This document shows positions 33,510-42,282 of a stretch of DNA of 64,000 nt, piece by piece (position 1 is the stretch's first letter; each line of letters begins with the position of its first letter). Below the pieces are notes generated by a model, which was given only the letters and a program-made list of their open reading frames with translations, ran no database searches and was not told where the DNA came from. The DNA comes from Mesorhizobium intechi (GTDB taxonomy: Bacteria; Pseudomonadota; Alphaproteobacteria; Rhizobiales; Rhizobiaceae), in NCBI RefSeq assembly GCF_002879535.1, contig NZ_PNOT02000169.1, forward strand, positions 37,444-101,443, written 5' to 3'. A program made the position numbers and the translations under genes.

Positions 33510-34180
33510 ACGCATTGGACTTTTCCATTCACCGGCGCTTCGTCGCAAGCACCGCGCACGGCTTGGTAAGACGCTCGATCGATCTCGTGGTCGCGGGCGC
33601 CGCGCTCGTCGTATTTGCACCGCTGATGCTTTTGATCGCCGGAGCGCTTCTGCTCGAAGGTGGTGGCTCGATCTTGTTCGCACAGACCCGTATGGGCGCC
33701 GGTGGCCGACCCTTCCGCATGTACAAATTTCGCAAGTTCGGCGTGAACTGCGATCCCCAAGGCCTCGCACTGACCGTCGTGGGCGACAGCCGCATGACGA
33801 CGGTGGGCCGGTTCCTCGCGGCAACAAAATTCGACGAACTGCCGCAGCTTTGGAACGTCCTCAAAGGCGAGATGGCGATCGTCGGGCCACGACCCGAGAG
33901 CATGGCTTTCGCCGATTGTTTCCGCGGCGGCCTCGAGGCAGTCCTGCAATACAAGCCCGGCCTGCTGGGGCCAACCCAGGTGCTGTTCCGGCACGAGGCG
34001 CATTTCTTCCCCCGATCCGCGGATCCAATCCTGTTTTATCGGGAGGTTATGTTCCCCGCCAAGGCCAGACTCGACCTTTCCTATTATCCGCAGCGCACCA
34101 TCGTCTCCGACATCGTGTGGATGGCGCGTGGCGTCCTGGCGGTTGTCGGCTGGGTTCCGTCACAGCCGATAGACGTATGA
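33506..34180 (+). CDS. Initiating undecaprenyl-phosphate sugar-1-phosphate transferase (ExoY-like)
   Basis: A 224-residue member of the bacterial sugar transferase family, close in length to ExoY. It has one membrane segment near 28-52, then TRMGAGGRPFRMYKFRKF and the catalytic C-terminal signature FDELPQLWNVLKGEMAIVGP followed by RPE. It loads the first sugar phosphate on the lipid carrier at the cytoplasmic face of the inner membrane. ATGA overlap with the aminotransferase gene shows translational coupling and suggests that its substrate is the amino-sugar nucleotide made by its neighbours. Confidence 0.88.
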   Translation: MNALDFSIHRRFVASTAHGLVRRSIDLVVAGAALVVFAPLMLLIAGALLLEGGGSILFAQTRMGAGGRPFRMYKFRKFGVNCDPQGLALTVVGDSRMTTVGRFLAATKFDELPQLWNVLKGEMAIVGPRPESMAFADCFRGGLEAVLQYKPGLLGPTQVLFRHEAHFFPRSADPILFYREVMFPAKARLDLSYYPQRTIVSDIVWMARGVLAVVGWVPSQPIDV

Positions 34181-34225
34181 ATCCCAAAAGGTAAGCGCTC
34201 CAGCCAGCCAAGGGAATGCGCAGTC

Positions 34226-35230
34226 ATGAGCTACAATGGCAAGAAAGTTCTGGTGACAGGCGCCGATGGATTTATCGGTTCACATCTCACTGAGGCGCTC
34301 GTCCGCAATGGCGCCGATGTCACGGCGCTGGCGCTCTACAATTCCTTCGACAGCCATGGATGGCTGGACGATTTGCCGGACAAGATCCGCAGCCAGCTGA
34401 AGCTCGTCCGCGGTGACGTCCGCGACAGCGCGTTTCTGAACCGGATCGTGCGTGGTCAGGCCGTCGTGTTTCACCTGGCAGCCCTCATTGCGATTCCATA
34501 TTCCTACGCGGCTGCCCAGTCCTATGTGGAAACCAACATCCTGGGCACGGTGAACGTTCTCGAAGCGGCGCGTCAATGGGAGACGGAGCGGGTGGTGCAT
34601 ACCTCCACGAGCGAGGTCTATGGAACCGCCCAGACCATGCCCATCAGCGAAACGCATCCGTTGCAGGGACAGTCGCCCTATTCGGCATCCAAGATAGGCG
34701 CCGACATGATGGCGGAGTCCTACGCCAGGTCGTTCGATGTTCCTGTGGTCATCATGCGGCCCTTCAACACTTATGGTCCGCGCCAAAGTGAGCGCGCCAT
34801 CGTGCCGACCATCATCCGGCAGGCGCTCGATCCGAATTGCCCGGCGATCATGGTCGGCGATACGAGCCCGATCCGTGACCTGACCTTTGTCGAAGACACC
34901 GCGGCAGCTTTCCAGACCGCGGGCCTGGCCAGGCTCGAATTCGGCCACGCCTACAATGCCGGCAGCCAACGCGCCGCTACCATCTCCGACGTATTGGATC
35001 TTGTCCTCGAACTAAGCGGTTCCAAGAAACCGGTCCATCGTGACGAAAGGCGTTTGCGACCGCAAAATTCGGAGGTTCGCGCCTTGCTCGCCGATTCTTC
35101 GCGTTTTGAGGGCGAGACCGGGTGGCAGGCGCAGACCAGCCTGCGCGACGGGCTGGAGAGAACGATCGCATGGTGGCACGCGCGCCTTCGTGAAGGCCGG
35201 GTGCGGCGCGAAATGGGTTACATGACATGA
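34226..35230 (+). CDS. LegB-like NAD-dependent sugar-nucleotide 4,6-dehydratase
   Basis: A 334-residue extended SDR. VLVTGADGFIGSHLTEAL is at 8-25, then HLAALIAIPYSY and STSEVYGTAQ with the active-site Thr/Ser-Glu region. Catalytic Tyr152/Lys156 are in PLQGQSPYSASKIGAD, followed by RPFNTYGPRQSERAIVP. This combination matches the LegB group that makes a 4-keto-6-deoxy-HexNAc nucleotide in legionaminate pathways. No sialic-acid-synthase-type gene (NeuB/LegI) is in the window, so the product is more likely a 4-amino-4,6-dideoxysugar made with the DegT enzyme. The next gene starts within its stop codon (ATGA). Confidence 0.86.
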   Translation: MSYNGKKVLVTGADGFIGSHLTEALVRNGADVTALALYNSFDSHGWLDDLPDKIRSQLKLVRGDVRDSAFLNRIVRGQAVVFHLAALIAIPYSYAAAQSYVETNILGTVNVLEAARQWETERVVHTSTSEVYGTAQTMPISETHPLQGQSPYSASKIGADMMAESYARSFDVPVVIMRPFNTYGPRQSERAIVPTIIRQALDPNCPAIMVGDTSPIRDLTFVEDTAAAFQTAGLARLEFGHAYNAGSQRAATISDVLDLVLELSGSKKPVHRDERRLRPQNSEVRALLADSSRFEGETGWQAQTSLRDGLERTIAWWHARLREGRVRREMGYMT

Positions 35231-36510
35231 CCCTGCTGCGCCGGCACATGTTGGCACTGCTCCTGATTGCCGGTGCCATGTTCCCGATCATCTATATGGT
35301 CGGTGGTCGCGAAAGCAGCGCATCGCAAACGTCGGCCACACCGCCGCCGAAAAACCTGCCGGACTATCTCGGCCAAGCAACGGATCTGTGGTCCGGCCTG
35401 AGCTTCGTACGGATCACCGGGCCCGGAATTCTCGGCCTGGCGGGTGTCTGCGGGAAGAAATACTGCACCCACCGTTACTCGAGTGCACAGGCCTGGAATG
35501 CTGACCAGAGCCTTCTCGTGATCGTCAATGGTTGTGGTGGCATGTGCTTTCTCGACGGGCGCAGCTACGTGCCATTGTTCCACCGCGACCGCTCGAATGA
35601 AACTGAATGCGAATGGCATCCAAGGGATCCCGAGCTGATGATCTGTGTTTCTGGCCGTCAGATTTCGACCTGGGCGCCACGCACAAATCATGAGGATGTC
35701 GTGTTCGACACGGCAGGCTACAGCAAACTTCAGTTCGGGCCTTACAAAGGCAATCCTAGCCGCGACGGCAACCGCATTGCGGTGCGTGCAACGCGCAATG
35801 ACGGCAAAGCGGTGGTCTTCGGCTACGACATCAAGGAGCGGCGGAAGTTCCCGGATATCGAGCTTGCCCAGCTTCCGGGAACCACCGGCTCCTGCTCGAT
35901 CTCACCGCTCGGAAGCAATATTGTGTGCTCACAGGCAGTGTCGGACGACCATGAACCGACCTTCATCTTTTCCATCGACGGCGTCTTGCAACAGAAGTGG
36001 ATGGAGCACCACCGGCCCGGTCATGGCGACATGACGGTCGATGCCGACGGCAGCGAAATCTATGTCGGGATCAGCAAGTCGGATCCGGACATATATCAGG
36101 TGATCAAGCGCCGATTGGCCGACGGCAAGGTCACGTCACTGATGAAATATGGCGAAGCCATGCATGCATCGCTCAGGTCCCTGGACAGGCCCGGCTGGGT
36201 GTTTCTGAGCTATGGCGGGACGCCAGCCGAAATATCGCAGCACCCGGACTGGGCGCCTTACGCGCAGCAGGTCATTGCGGTGCGCACGGACGGCAGCGGA
36301 GAGGTCCGCCGTATCGTGGAAACGCAGAACGCCCACTTCGACTACTGGAGCGAGACGCATGCCTCGCCCTCGCCCGACGGCTCACAGGTAATCTGGTCGA
36401 GCAATTGGGGTGTGCCCGGTGGCCCGGTATACGATTTCGTTACCCGTGTTGAATGGCCTTCGGAGCCGGTGCCGAACCAGAAGGAGATTGTCGCAAATGG
36501 CCTTCAGTAA
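35227..36510 (+). CDS. Secreted or membrane-anchored propeller-like protein of unknown function
   Basis: A 427-residue protein with an N-terminal signal anchor (about 7-24, ALLLIAGAMFPIIYMVGG) and a Ser/Pro-rich spacer. The rest has repeated beta-strand-rich blocks resembling TolB-type or lyase propellers (HGDMTVDADGSEIYVG; HASPSPDGSQVIWSSNWG). Cysteine pairs (VCGKKYC, GCGGMC, CSIS...VCSQ) suggest disulfides in the periplasm. The HFDYWSE...SPDG end is reminiscent of oligogalacturonate-lyase-like propellers, but I cannot assign activity. It is coupled to the dehydratase (ATGA) and overlaps the ExoF-like gene by 14 bp, so it is an integral part of the export operon. Confidence 0.65.
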   Translation: MTLLRRHMLALLLIAGAMFPIIYMVGGRESSASQTSATPPPKNLPDYLGQATDLWSGLSFVRITGPGILGLAGVCGKKYCTHRYSSAQAWNADQSLLVIVNGCGGMCFLDGRSYVPLFHRDRSNETECEWHPRDPELMICVSGRQISTWAPRTNHEDVVFDTAGYSKLQFGPYKGNPSRDGNRIAVRATRNDGKAVVFGYDIKERRKFPDIELAQLPGTTGSCSISPLGSNIVCSQAVSDDHEPTFIFSIDGVLQQKWMEHHRPGHGDMTVDADGSEIYVGISKSDPDIYQVIKRRLADGKVTSLMKYGEAMHASLRSLDRPGWVFLSYGGTPAEISQHPDWAPYAQQVIAVRTDGSGEVRRIVETQNAHFDYWSETHASPSPDGSQVIWSSNWGVPGGPVYDFVTRVEWPSEPVPNQKEIVANGLQ

Positions 36511-37756
36511 ACGAACCGTTCTTGCCGCGGTTGCGGTGATGTCCCTGACATCGATGGCCGCCGCGGGCGAAGCCGAGCCCTATCAACTGTCACCTGGCGA
36601 TACCGTCGAGATAGGGATAGCGCCGATCCCGGATCGAGCGCAGCGCGCCGTGGTCCAGATGGATGGTAATATCGCCCTTCCCGAAGTCGGGATGATCATG
36701 GTCGCAGGCCTGACGGCCTCGCAATTGCAGACGCGCATGCAAGCGCTTTTGCCGACCAAGATATTTCACGTGCGTCTGACCGATGGACGGGAGCAGATGG
36801 TTGTCGTCAAGCCGGACGACGTGACCGCCATCATCGTGGAGTATCGCCCGATCTACGTGATGGGCGACGTGCTCACCCCGGGACAACAGGCCTACCGTCC
36901 GCTGATGACCGTACGGCAGGCGCTTGCCGTCTCCGGCGGCTTCAGCCTTTTGCGATCACGCGCGGGCCAGACCGGCCCCGATCCGGTTGATCTCAGGCGC
37001 GATTACGAAACACTTTGGGGGGAGTACACCAAAGAGTATTTTCACGCCGCCCGTGTCCGCGCCGAACTTCAGGGCCAGGCGGATTTCGACAGGCAGACGC
37101 CGCAGGGGTCACCTCTGTCGCCCAGCGTCGGAACTGCGATCGCACAGGCCGAAACGGACGGGCTGAAGATTGCGCTGAGCGATTTCCAGCAGGAGCAGTC
37201 TTTTCTTGAGCGGGGGGAGAAGGATGCGGCGGATCAAATCGAGGTTTTGCAGAAGCGTGAACAGGTCGAGGCCGAGAGCGTGAAGGCGGATCAGGAAGAC
37301 CTGGCGAAAGTGACCAAGGCGTTTGATGCAGGCAATCTGACCAACACGCGGCTCGCCGATGTCAGGCGCGCCTTGCTTCTGTCGTCGAGCGGTGCGCTGC
37401 AAACCTCGGTCGAGCTCATGAGAGCGCGGCGCCAGCAGGAGGACTATGTCAGGCAGCACGAACGCAATGACAATCAAAGAAGGATTGCCTTGCTGACGGA
37501 TTTGAAGGACACCAACGCGCGGTTGGCCGATGTCACCGCCAGGCTCCACGCCGCCAGTGAAAAGCTGCAACCGACCGGAGCGTCCGCGCAGCCATTGCCG
37601 ATTGCCGGCGAAACAATCCGGGCTCAGGTCACGATCGTCCGCAAGGTCGGCGATGAATGGCGCAAGCTGTCGGCTGACGAAGACACGATCGTGATGCCGG
37701 GGGATACCGTCGAAGCCAGGTTCAGCAGCGATCTGCAAAGCGTGGCGATCCAATAG
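36497..37756 (+). CDS. exoF: ExoF-like polysaccharide export protein
   Basis: A 419-residue periplasmic/outer-membrane export protein. A signal peptide ends near residue 23 (MSLTSMAAAGEA). The polysaccharide-export domain begins YQLSPGDTVEIGIAP, followed by SLBB-like ITVYVMGDVLTPGQ-type strands (IYVMGDVLTPGQQAYRPL) and a long coiled-coil at about 190-370. Length and layout match Sinorhizobium ExoF. The ATG at 36497 follows AAGGAG; the upstream in-frame extension lies inside the previous gene. There is no lipobox cysteine, unlike Wza. It forms the outward path for polymer made by the Wzx/Wzy system. Confidence 0.85.
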   Translation: MAFSKRTVLAAVAVMSLTSMAAAGEAEPYQLSPGDTVEIGIAPIPDRAQRAVVQMDGNIALPEVGMIMVAGLTASQLQTRMQALLPTKIFHVRLTDGREQMVVVKPDDVTAIIVEYRPIYVMGDVLTPGQQAYRPLMTVRQALAVSGGFSLLRSRAGQTGPDPVDLRRDYETLWGEYTKEYFHAARVRAELQGQADFDRQTPQGSPLSPSVGTAIAQAETDGLKIALSDFQQEQSFLERGEKDAADQIEVLQKREQVEAESVKADQEDLAKVTKAFDAGNLTNTRLADVRRALLLSSSGALQTSVELMRARRQQEDYVRQHERNDNQRRIALLTDLKDTNARLADVTARLHAASEKLQPTGASAQPLPIAGETIRAQVTIVRKVGDEWRKLSADEDTIVMPGDTVEARFSSDLQSVAIQ

Positions 37757-37841
37757 GCCGTTTCAGCCGCAGTCCGATAAGATGGGTGGGGGAGCCTACT
37801 GTTCGATCAGGGTGTCGAACGCAACCGAAAGGGAGATACAG

Positions 37842-38756
37842 GTGAGGCTCAATTCCAGGCAAGGGGCGCAATCGCCGTCGACGAACGCGGCTCAGATGGC
37901 TCAGTTGGCAAGTTATCCTTTCGCCACGCCTTCAGCATCGCGAGGTCCGCGCGCCGCGCCCCTGACCAGTGAGCCCGGGATCTGGCAGGAGCTGACGTCC
38001 AACCAGCAACTCCACACGCAAGGCGACCGGGTGTCGGACGACTACCGGGCCAGCCATTGCGCACCGGGCTACGGCGCGCATTACAGGAAAACGCACGAGT
38101 CCGGGTACTATGCTGCGCTTTGGGAGAAGATCGAAATACCCCTCATCCTAGGCGTTCTTCGCCCAATGGGCGGAGCCGGCCGAAACTGCCTCGACTTCGC
38201 GTGCGGGACAGGCCGCATCACCAACGTGGCAGCGAGCGTCTTCGGCGAGGTGGTCGGTGCCGACATTTCCAAATCCATGCTTGGCTCCGCGCAAGTGCCG
38301 CCCAATGTGAGACTGCGCCACGTCGATATGACAATAGAACCTCTCGGCGAAACATTCGACGTCGTAACGGCATTCCGCTTCTTCCTGAACGCGGAGGATC
38401 GGCTGAAGCGGGATGCGCTGAAGGCGATAAACGCGCATCTGAAGGACGGCGGGCGGCTTGTGTGCAACGTTCATATGAATGCGACGTCACCCATCGGCCT
38501 GGTTTGCCGGCTGCTCAATCGGCTGTTCGGGCGCACAATTCGCAACACGCTAGGCGCAGCAAGGTTCAGTGAACTCCTGACGGCGTCGGGGTTCATTGTC
38601 GAGGAGATGATACCTTACGGCTATCTGCCCCGGCCGGGAAACCTTGTGCCAGGGGTCTGTGAAGCGTTGATGGAGCCCTTCGAGAAGGCGTCCAGAACTT
38701 TGCACGTTCCTGGACAATTGGCGCAGCATTTCCTGGTTATCGCGAAGAAGCGCTAG
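37842..38756 (+). CDS. Class I SAM-dependent methyltransferase
   Basis: About 304 residues. The SAM-binding motif CLDFACGTGRIT lies near residue 130, with acidic VVGADIS strand two, VDMTIEPLGETFDVVTAFRF, and a post-motif segment DGGRLVCNVHMN. The first ~60 residues are low-complexity Ser/Ala-rich and probably flexible. The start is uncertain: a GTG at 37842 has GGGAG nine bases upstream, while an in-frame ATG at 37782 has a poorer site. It follows exoF and may methylate the glycan, its precursor or an aglycone. The acceptor is unknown. Confidence 0.75.
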   Translation: MRLNSRQGAQSPSTNAAQMAQLASYPFATPSASRGPRAAPLTSEPGIWQELTSNQQLHTQGDRVSDDYRASHCAPGYGAHYRKTHESGYYAALWEKIEIPLILGVLRPMGGAGRNCLDFACGTGRITNVAASVFGEVVGADISKSMLGSAQVPPNVRLRHVDMTIEPLGETFDVVTAFRFFLNAEDRLKRDALKAINAHLKDGGRLVCNVHMNATSPIGLVCRLLNRLFGRTIRNTLGAARFSELLTASGFIVEEMIPYGYLPRPGNLVPGVCEALMEPFEKASRTLHVPGQLAQHFLVIAKKR

Positions 38757-39105
38757 CGGGATCGCACACTCCAATGGCTCCGTGAAAGCGGCCGGGAGCC
38801 GTTTGCCTGTGGCGCGACTCACCCTCCGAAAGGGGCGGCGCGGTGTCGCCGGCACTGCTTGGAGCGCGACCTCCACGGCGTTTCAGGATACCTCATAAAG
38901 GCAGTTTTCCCCTGATTTAATGCGCCAGTTCCGGGTTTTTCCTGCCGGCGCCACGATTTCGCTACATTTTGACCGAAGGCCAAGTACGTTAGTGGGGCGT
39001 AAATTAGAAGGCTAAGAGGGATACGCTCCTGAAAACCCAAGAATTGTCCGTGGCCGATGGGGCCAGTGAGCTTGCGCAACGATTTTTCATCGGAGGTCGC
39101 AAGCG
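38757..39105. other. 349-bp intergenic region before the type I secretion operon
   Basis: It lies between two plus-strand genes and presumably carries the promoter of the transporter operon; AT-rich patches occur around 38895-38925 and 38960-39015. I find no clear terminator for the methyltransferase gene and no credible small gene. A GGAGG sits 11 bases before the transporter ATG. Confidence 0.4.
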
Positions 39106-40860
39106 ATGAACTCCGGAGGAATACGTTCGCCCGATCTGCGTGGCGCCATGCTTGGTGCCGTGCCCGGGCTGGTAGGCGTCGGCGTCTTCTCGGCGGTCAT
39201 AAACCTTCTGGCCCTGACCGGCTCCGTCTATATGCTGCAGATCTACGACCGCGTTCTGCCTTCGCAGAGCGTTCCGACCCTTGTCGGATTCACGATCGGA
39301 ATGCTGGGTCTTTACGCGGTCTACGGATTGCTGGATTTCGTGCGGCTCCGCCTCCTGGTTCGAATAGGCAATCGTCTCCATAAGAATCTGCAGCAAAGGG
39401 TCTTTGGCCTGTCGCTGTCCTTACCGCTCATAGGCGGCCAGGACGCGAACCGGATACAGCCGCTGCGTGATCTGGATCAGATCCGCGGCTTCCTTTCAGG
39501 ATTGGGGCCGACCGTCATCTTCGACGCGCCGTGGATACCGTTTTATCTGCTGATCATCTATCTTCTGCATCCTGCACTCGGCCTGCTGGCAACAAGCGGC
39601 GCCATTATTGTCGTGCTGCTCACGGTGATAGCGGAAGTCCTTGGCCGCGCATCCGCTGCACGTGCTTCCGAGACGCTGGTGTCGCAACGCAATCTTGCCG
39701 ATTCCGGCCGCCGCAACGCGGAGGTTGTGCGCGCGATGGGCCTTTCCGGGCGGCTTGCCCGCCGCTGGAGCGAGATCAACCGAGCCTATCTCACGCACCA
39801 GGAACGGCTTTCCGACATTGTCGGCGCCACCGGTGCCCTATCGAGGGCGCTTCGGATGGCGTTGCAGTCCTCTGTTCTGGGACTGGGCGCCTATCTCGTC
39901 ATTGGGGGCGAAGCGTCGCCAGGTGTCATCATAGCGTCGTCGATATTGCTGGGCCGCTCGTTGGCTCCGGTTGACGCTGCGCTGGCAAACTGGCGAGGCT
40001 TCGCGGCTTTCCGGCAAAGCTATTCGCAACTGGCCGCGGCGCTTGCTGTGGTCGGTGGGCATGAAGAAGTCATGGAACTGCCGCGCCCGCAGGCGGTGCT
40101 TGCGGTCGAGGACCTGACAATAGCGCCGCCGGGCCAGCAAAAACCGACGGTGGCCAATGTCAGCTTTACCCTGTCCGGGGGCGCGGGAATGGCCATTGTC
40201 GGCCCGAGCGGTTCTGGAAAAACGACACTTGTGCGCGCGCTGGTGGGGGTGTGGCAGCCACTTCGCGGAAGGGTAAGGCTGGACGAAGCCTCGCTCGACC
40301 AATGGAGCCCGGAAGCGCTTGGCGCTCATGTCGGCTACCTGCCGCAGGACGTCGAACTGTTTGACGGGACGGTTGCCGATAACATCTCGCGATTTGGCGG
40401 CAAGGACGACGCCAAGGGCGTGCTGGCAGCTGCCAGGGCCGCCGGCGTCGACAAGATGATCATGCGGTTGCCGAATGGTTTTCAAACACGCGTGGGCGAG
40501 GGAGGGGCAGCCTTGTCGGCCGGACAGAGGCAACTCGTTGGGCTTGCCAGGGCACTTTATGGCGACCCCTTTCTGGTCGTCCTGGACGAACCGAATTCAA
40601 ACCTGGACGTCGATGGTGATGCTGCCCTGGCCGGCGCGATCCTGGGGGTGCGCCGACGTGGAGGCATCGTCATCATTGTTGCGCACCGTCCTTCTGCCCT
40701 CAGCAATATCGACAAGGTGCTCGTCATGTCGAATGGGATGCTTCACTCCTTCGGTTCGCGCGAGGAGGTCCTGGCCAATGTCATCCGGCCCTTCCCGACA
40801 CCCGCCGAGCGGCAGGCGTCGGTTGTTCCGATGCAGAAAGGGGTGAGCGGTCATGCGTGA
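39106..40860 (+). CDS. prsD: Type I secretion ABC transporter (permease-ATPase), PrsD-like
   Basis: A 584-residue half-transporter. The membrane domain (about 20-300) has several hydrophobic spans and the family pattern GSVYMLQIYDRVLPSQSVPT. The ATPase has Walker A GPSGSGKTT (about 366-374), Q-loop GYLPQDVELFDGTV, signature LSAGQRQLVGLARAL and Walker B FLVVLDEPNSNLD. There is no N-terminal peptidase-like domain, as in RTX-protease and PrsD/LipB systems. GGAGG precedes the ATG. It should export C-terminal-signal RTX proteins, most obviously the one at 10707. It is coupled to the adaptor gene by a 4-bp overlap. Confidence 0.9.
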   Translation: MNSGGIRSPDLRGAMLGAVPGLVGVGVFSAVINLLALTGSVYMLQIYDRVLPSQSVPTLVGFTIGMLGLYAVYGLLDFVRLRLLVRIGNRLHKNLQQRVFGLSLSLPLIGGQDANRIQPLRDLDQIRGFLSGLGPTVIFDAPWIPFYLLIIYLLHPALGLLATSGAIIVVLLTVIAEVLGRASAARASETLVSQRNLADSGRRNAEVVRAMGLSGRLARRWSEINRAYLTHQERLSDIVGATGALSRALRMALQSSVLGLGAYLVIGGEASPGVIIASSILLGRSLAPVDAALANWRGFAAFRQSYSQLAAALAVVGGHEEVMELPRPQAVLAVEDLTIAPPGQQKPTVANVSFTLSGGAGMAIVGPSGSGKTTLVRALVGVWQPLRGRVRLDEASLDQWSPEALGAHVGYLPQDVELFDGTVADNISRFGGKDDAKGVLAAARAAGVDKMIMRLPNGFQTRVGEGGAALSAGQRQLVGLARALYGDPFLVVLDEPNSNLDVDGDAALAGAILGVRRRGGIVIIVAHRPSALSNIDKVLVMSNGMLHSFGSREEVLANVIRPFPTPAERQASVVPMQKGVSGHA

Positions 40861-42230
40861 GGTACTGTTTCGTGTCTGATGCGACGATGGTTTCGTATGC
40901 TCCGTTCGACAACGGCAGCCGAAGGACCGAGGCGAATTCCGTCGAGGCGCGCGATGATATCAGGGCAAACCTGATCCTGGGCGCGGCGGTCACGGCCATG
41001 TTGGTTGTCGGCGGCGGGCTTTGGCTCGGGTTGACCAAGATCGCCGGCGCGGTGATCGCGCCTGCCACCGTGGTGGTCGAAAGCAACATCAAGAAAGTCC
41101 AGCATCTGACCGGCGGCACGATCGGAGGCATCTTCGCGCAAGATGGGGACCATGTGCGGGCTGGCGATGTGGTGGCCAGGCTGGATGACACGCTGACGCG
41201 GGCCAACCTGCAAATAATCAGCGAGGATCTTGATCGCGCAACCGTCCGGCTTGCACGGCTGGAGGCTGAGCGGCAAGGCCTGCCGGAAATGCAGCTTCCG
41301 TCCAGCCTTCAAGAACGGATGGGCGACCCGGAACTGGCTGCCCTGGTCAGAGGAGAGCGCACCCTTTTCGAAAGCCGCGCAACGGCGTTGACGGGACAGA
41401 AGGCACAGTTGCAAAGCCGCTCGAGCCAACTCGAACGCCAGATCGATGGCCTCAAGGCGCAGCAGGCCGCGGAAGACCAATCCGTGGTCCTGCTCGATGG
41501 AGATCTTGGCGATGTCCAGGCGCTCTTTACAAGAAAATTGGTGTCCAAGGAGCGACTGAGCAACATCAGATTGGACGCCACCCGAGCCCACGGAGAATCA
41601 GGACGCCTGGCGGCGGCGGTCGCCGAGGCACAGGCCAAGGTTAGCGAGACGGAACTGCAAATTCTTCAGCTGGACGAGCAAAGGCGCAGTGAAGTAACGA
41701 GCGAACTTCGTGAAACCGAAGCCAAGCAGACCGAACTCAGCGAGCGCAAGGTCGTAGCGCAAGACGAGCTGACCAAAACCAACATCCGCGCCCCGCAATC
41801 GGGAACGGTGCAGGAATCGGCTATCCACACGATCGGCGGAGTGATCGCTCCGGGGGAGGTGATCATGATGATCGTCCCCGACACCGACAACCTCGTCGTC
41901 GACGCGCTGATCCCGCCCTCGCGCATAGATGACGTTCGTCCAGGCCAGCACGTTTCGATCCGGTTTCCAGCCTTCGATGCCGGCACCACGCCCGCTTGTC
42001 AGGGATCGGTCAAGCGCATCTCGGCGGATCTGATCAAGGATCAACAAAAACAGCTTTCGTATTTCTCGGCGCGCATCAATGTCGAGAACAAGGCGGCCTG
42101 CCTGACCGATGCCAAGGTGCTCAAACCCGGAATGCCGGCGGAGGTTCACATAAGCACCGACGAACGCAGCGTCTGGTCTTATCTGCTGAAGCCGCTCACG
42201 GATCAGATGTCCAGGGCTTTCCGCCAATAG
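40857..42230 (+). CDS. prsE: Type I secretion periplasmic adaptor (HlyD/PrsE family)
   Basis: A 457-residue membrane-fusion protein. A membrane segment lies near 40-60. The lipoyl-like halves are around GTIGGIFAQDGDHVRAGDVV and IRAPQSGTVQESAIHTIGG. A long coiled-coil hairpin sits between them, and the C-terminal barrel includes VRPGQHVSIRFPAFD. The GTG at 40857 overlaps the transporter stop as GTGA; an ATG at 40887 is an alternative start. It links the ABC transporter to an outer-membrane TolC-type channel encoded elsewhere. Confidence 0.88.
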   Translation: MRYCFVSDATMVSYAPFDNGSRRTEANSVEARDDIRANLILGAAVTAMLVVGGGLWLGLTKIAGAVIAPATVVVESNIKKVQHLTGGTIGGIFAQDGDHVRAGDVVARLDDTLTRANLQIISEDLDRATVRLARLEAERQGLPEMQLPSSLQERMGDPELAALVRGERTLFESRATALTGQKAQLQSRSSQLERQIDGLKAQQAAEDQSVVLLDGDLGDVQALFTRKLVSKERLSNIRLDATRAHGESGRLAAAVAEAQAKVSETELQILQLDEQRRSEVTSELRETEAKQTELSERKVVAQDELTKTNIRAPQSGTVQESAIHTIGGVIAPGEVIMMIVPDTDNLVVDALIPPSRIDDVRPGQHVSIRFPAFDAGTTPACQGSVKRISADLIKDQQKQLSYFSARINVENKAACLTDAKVLKPGMPAEVHISTDERSVWSYLLKPLTDQMSRAFRQ

Positions 42231-42282
42231 CGTGACGAACTGTTGGAAGCGAGCCGCAAAGTACGATCGGCCAGCTGTTCTG

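Noticed and set aside
31599..35230. A complete legionaminic-acid pathway
   Set aside because: LegB- and DegT-like enzymes are present, but there is no sialic-acid-synthase-type or hydrolysing-epimerase gene in the window.
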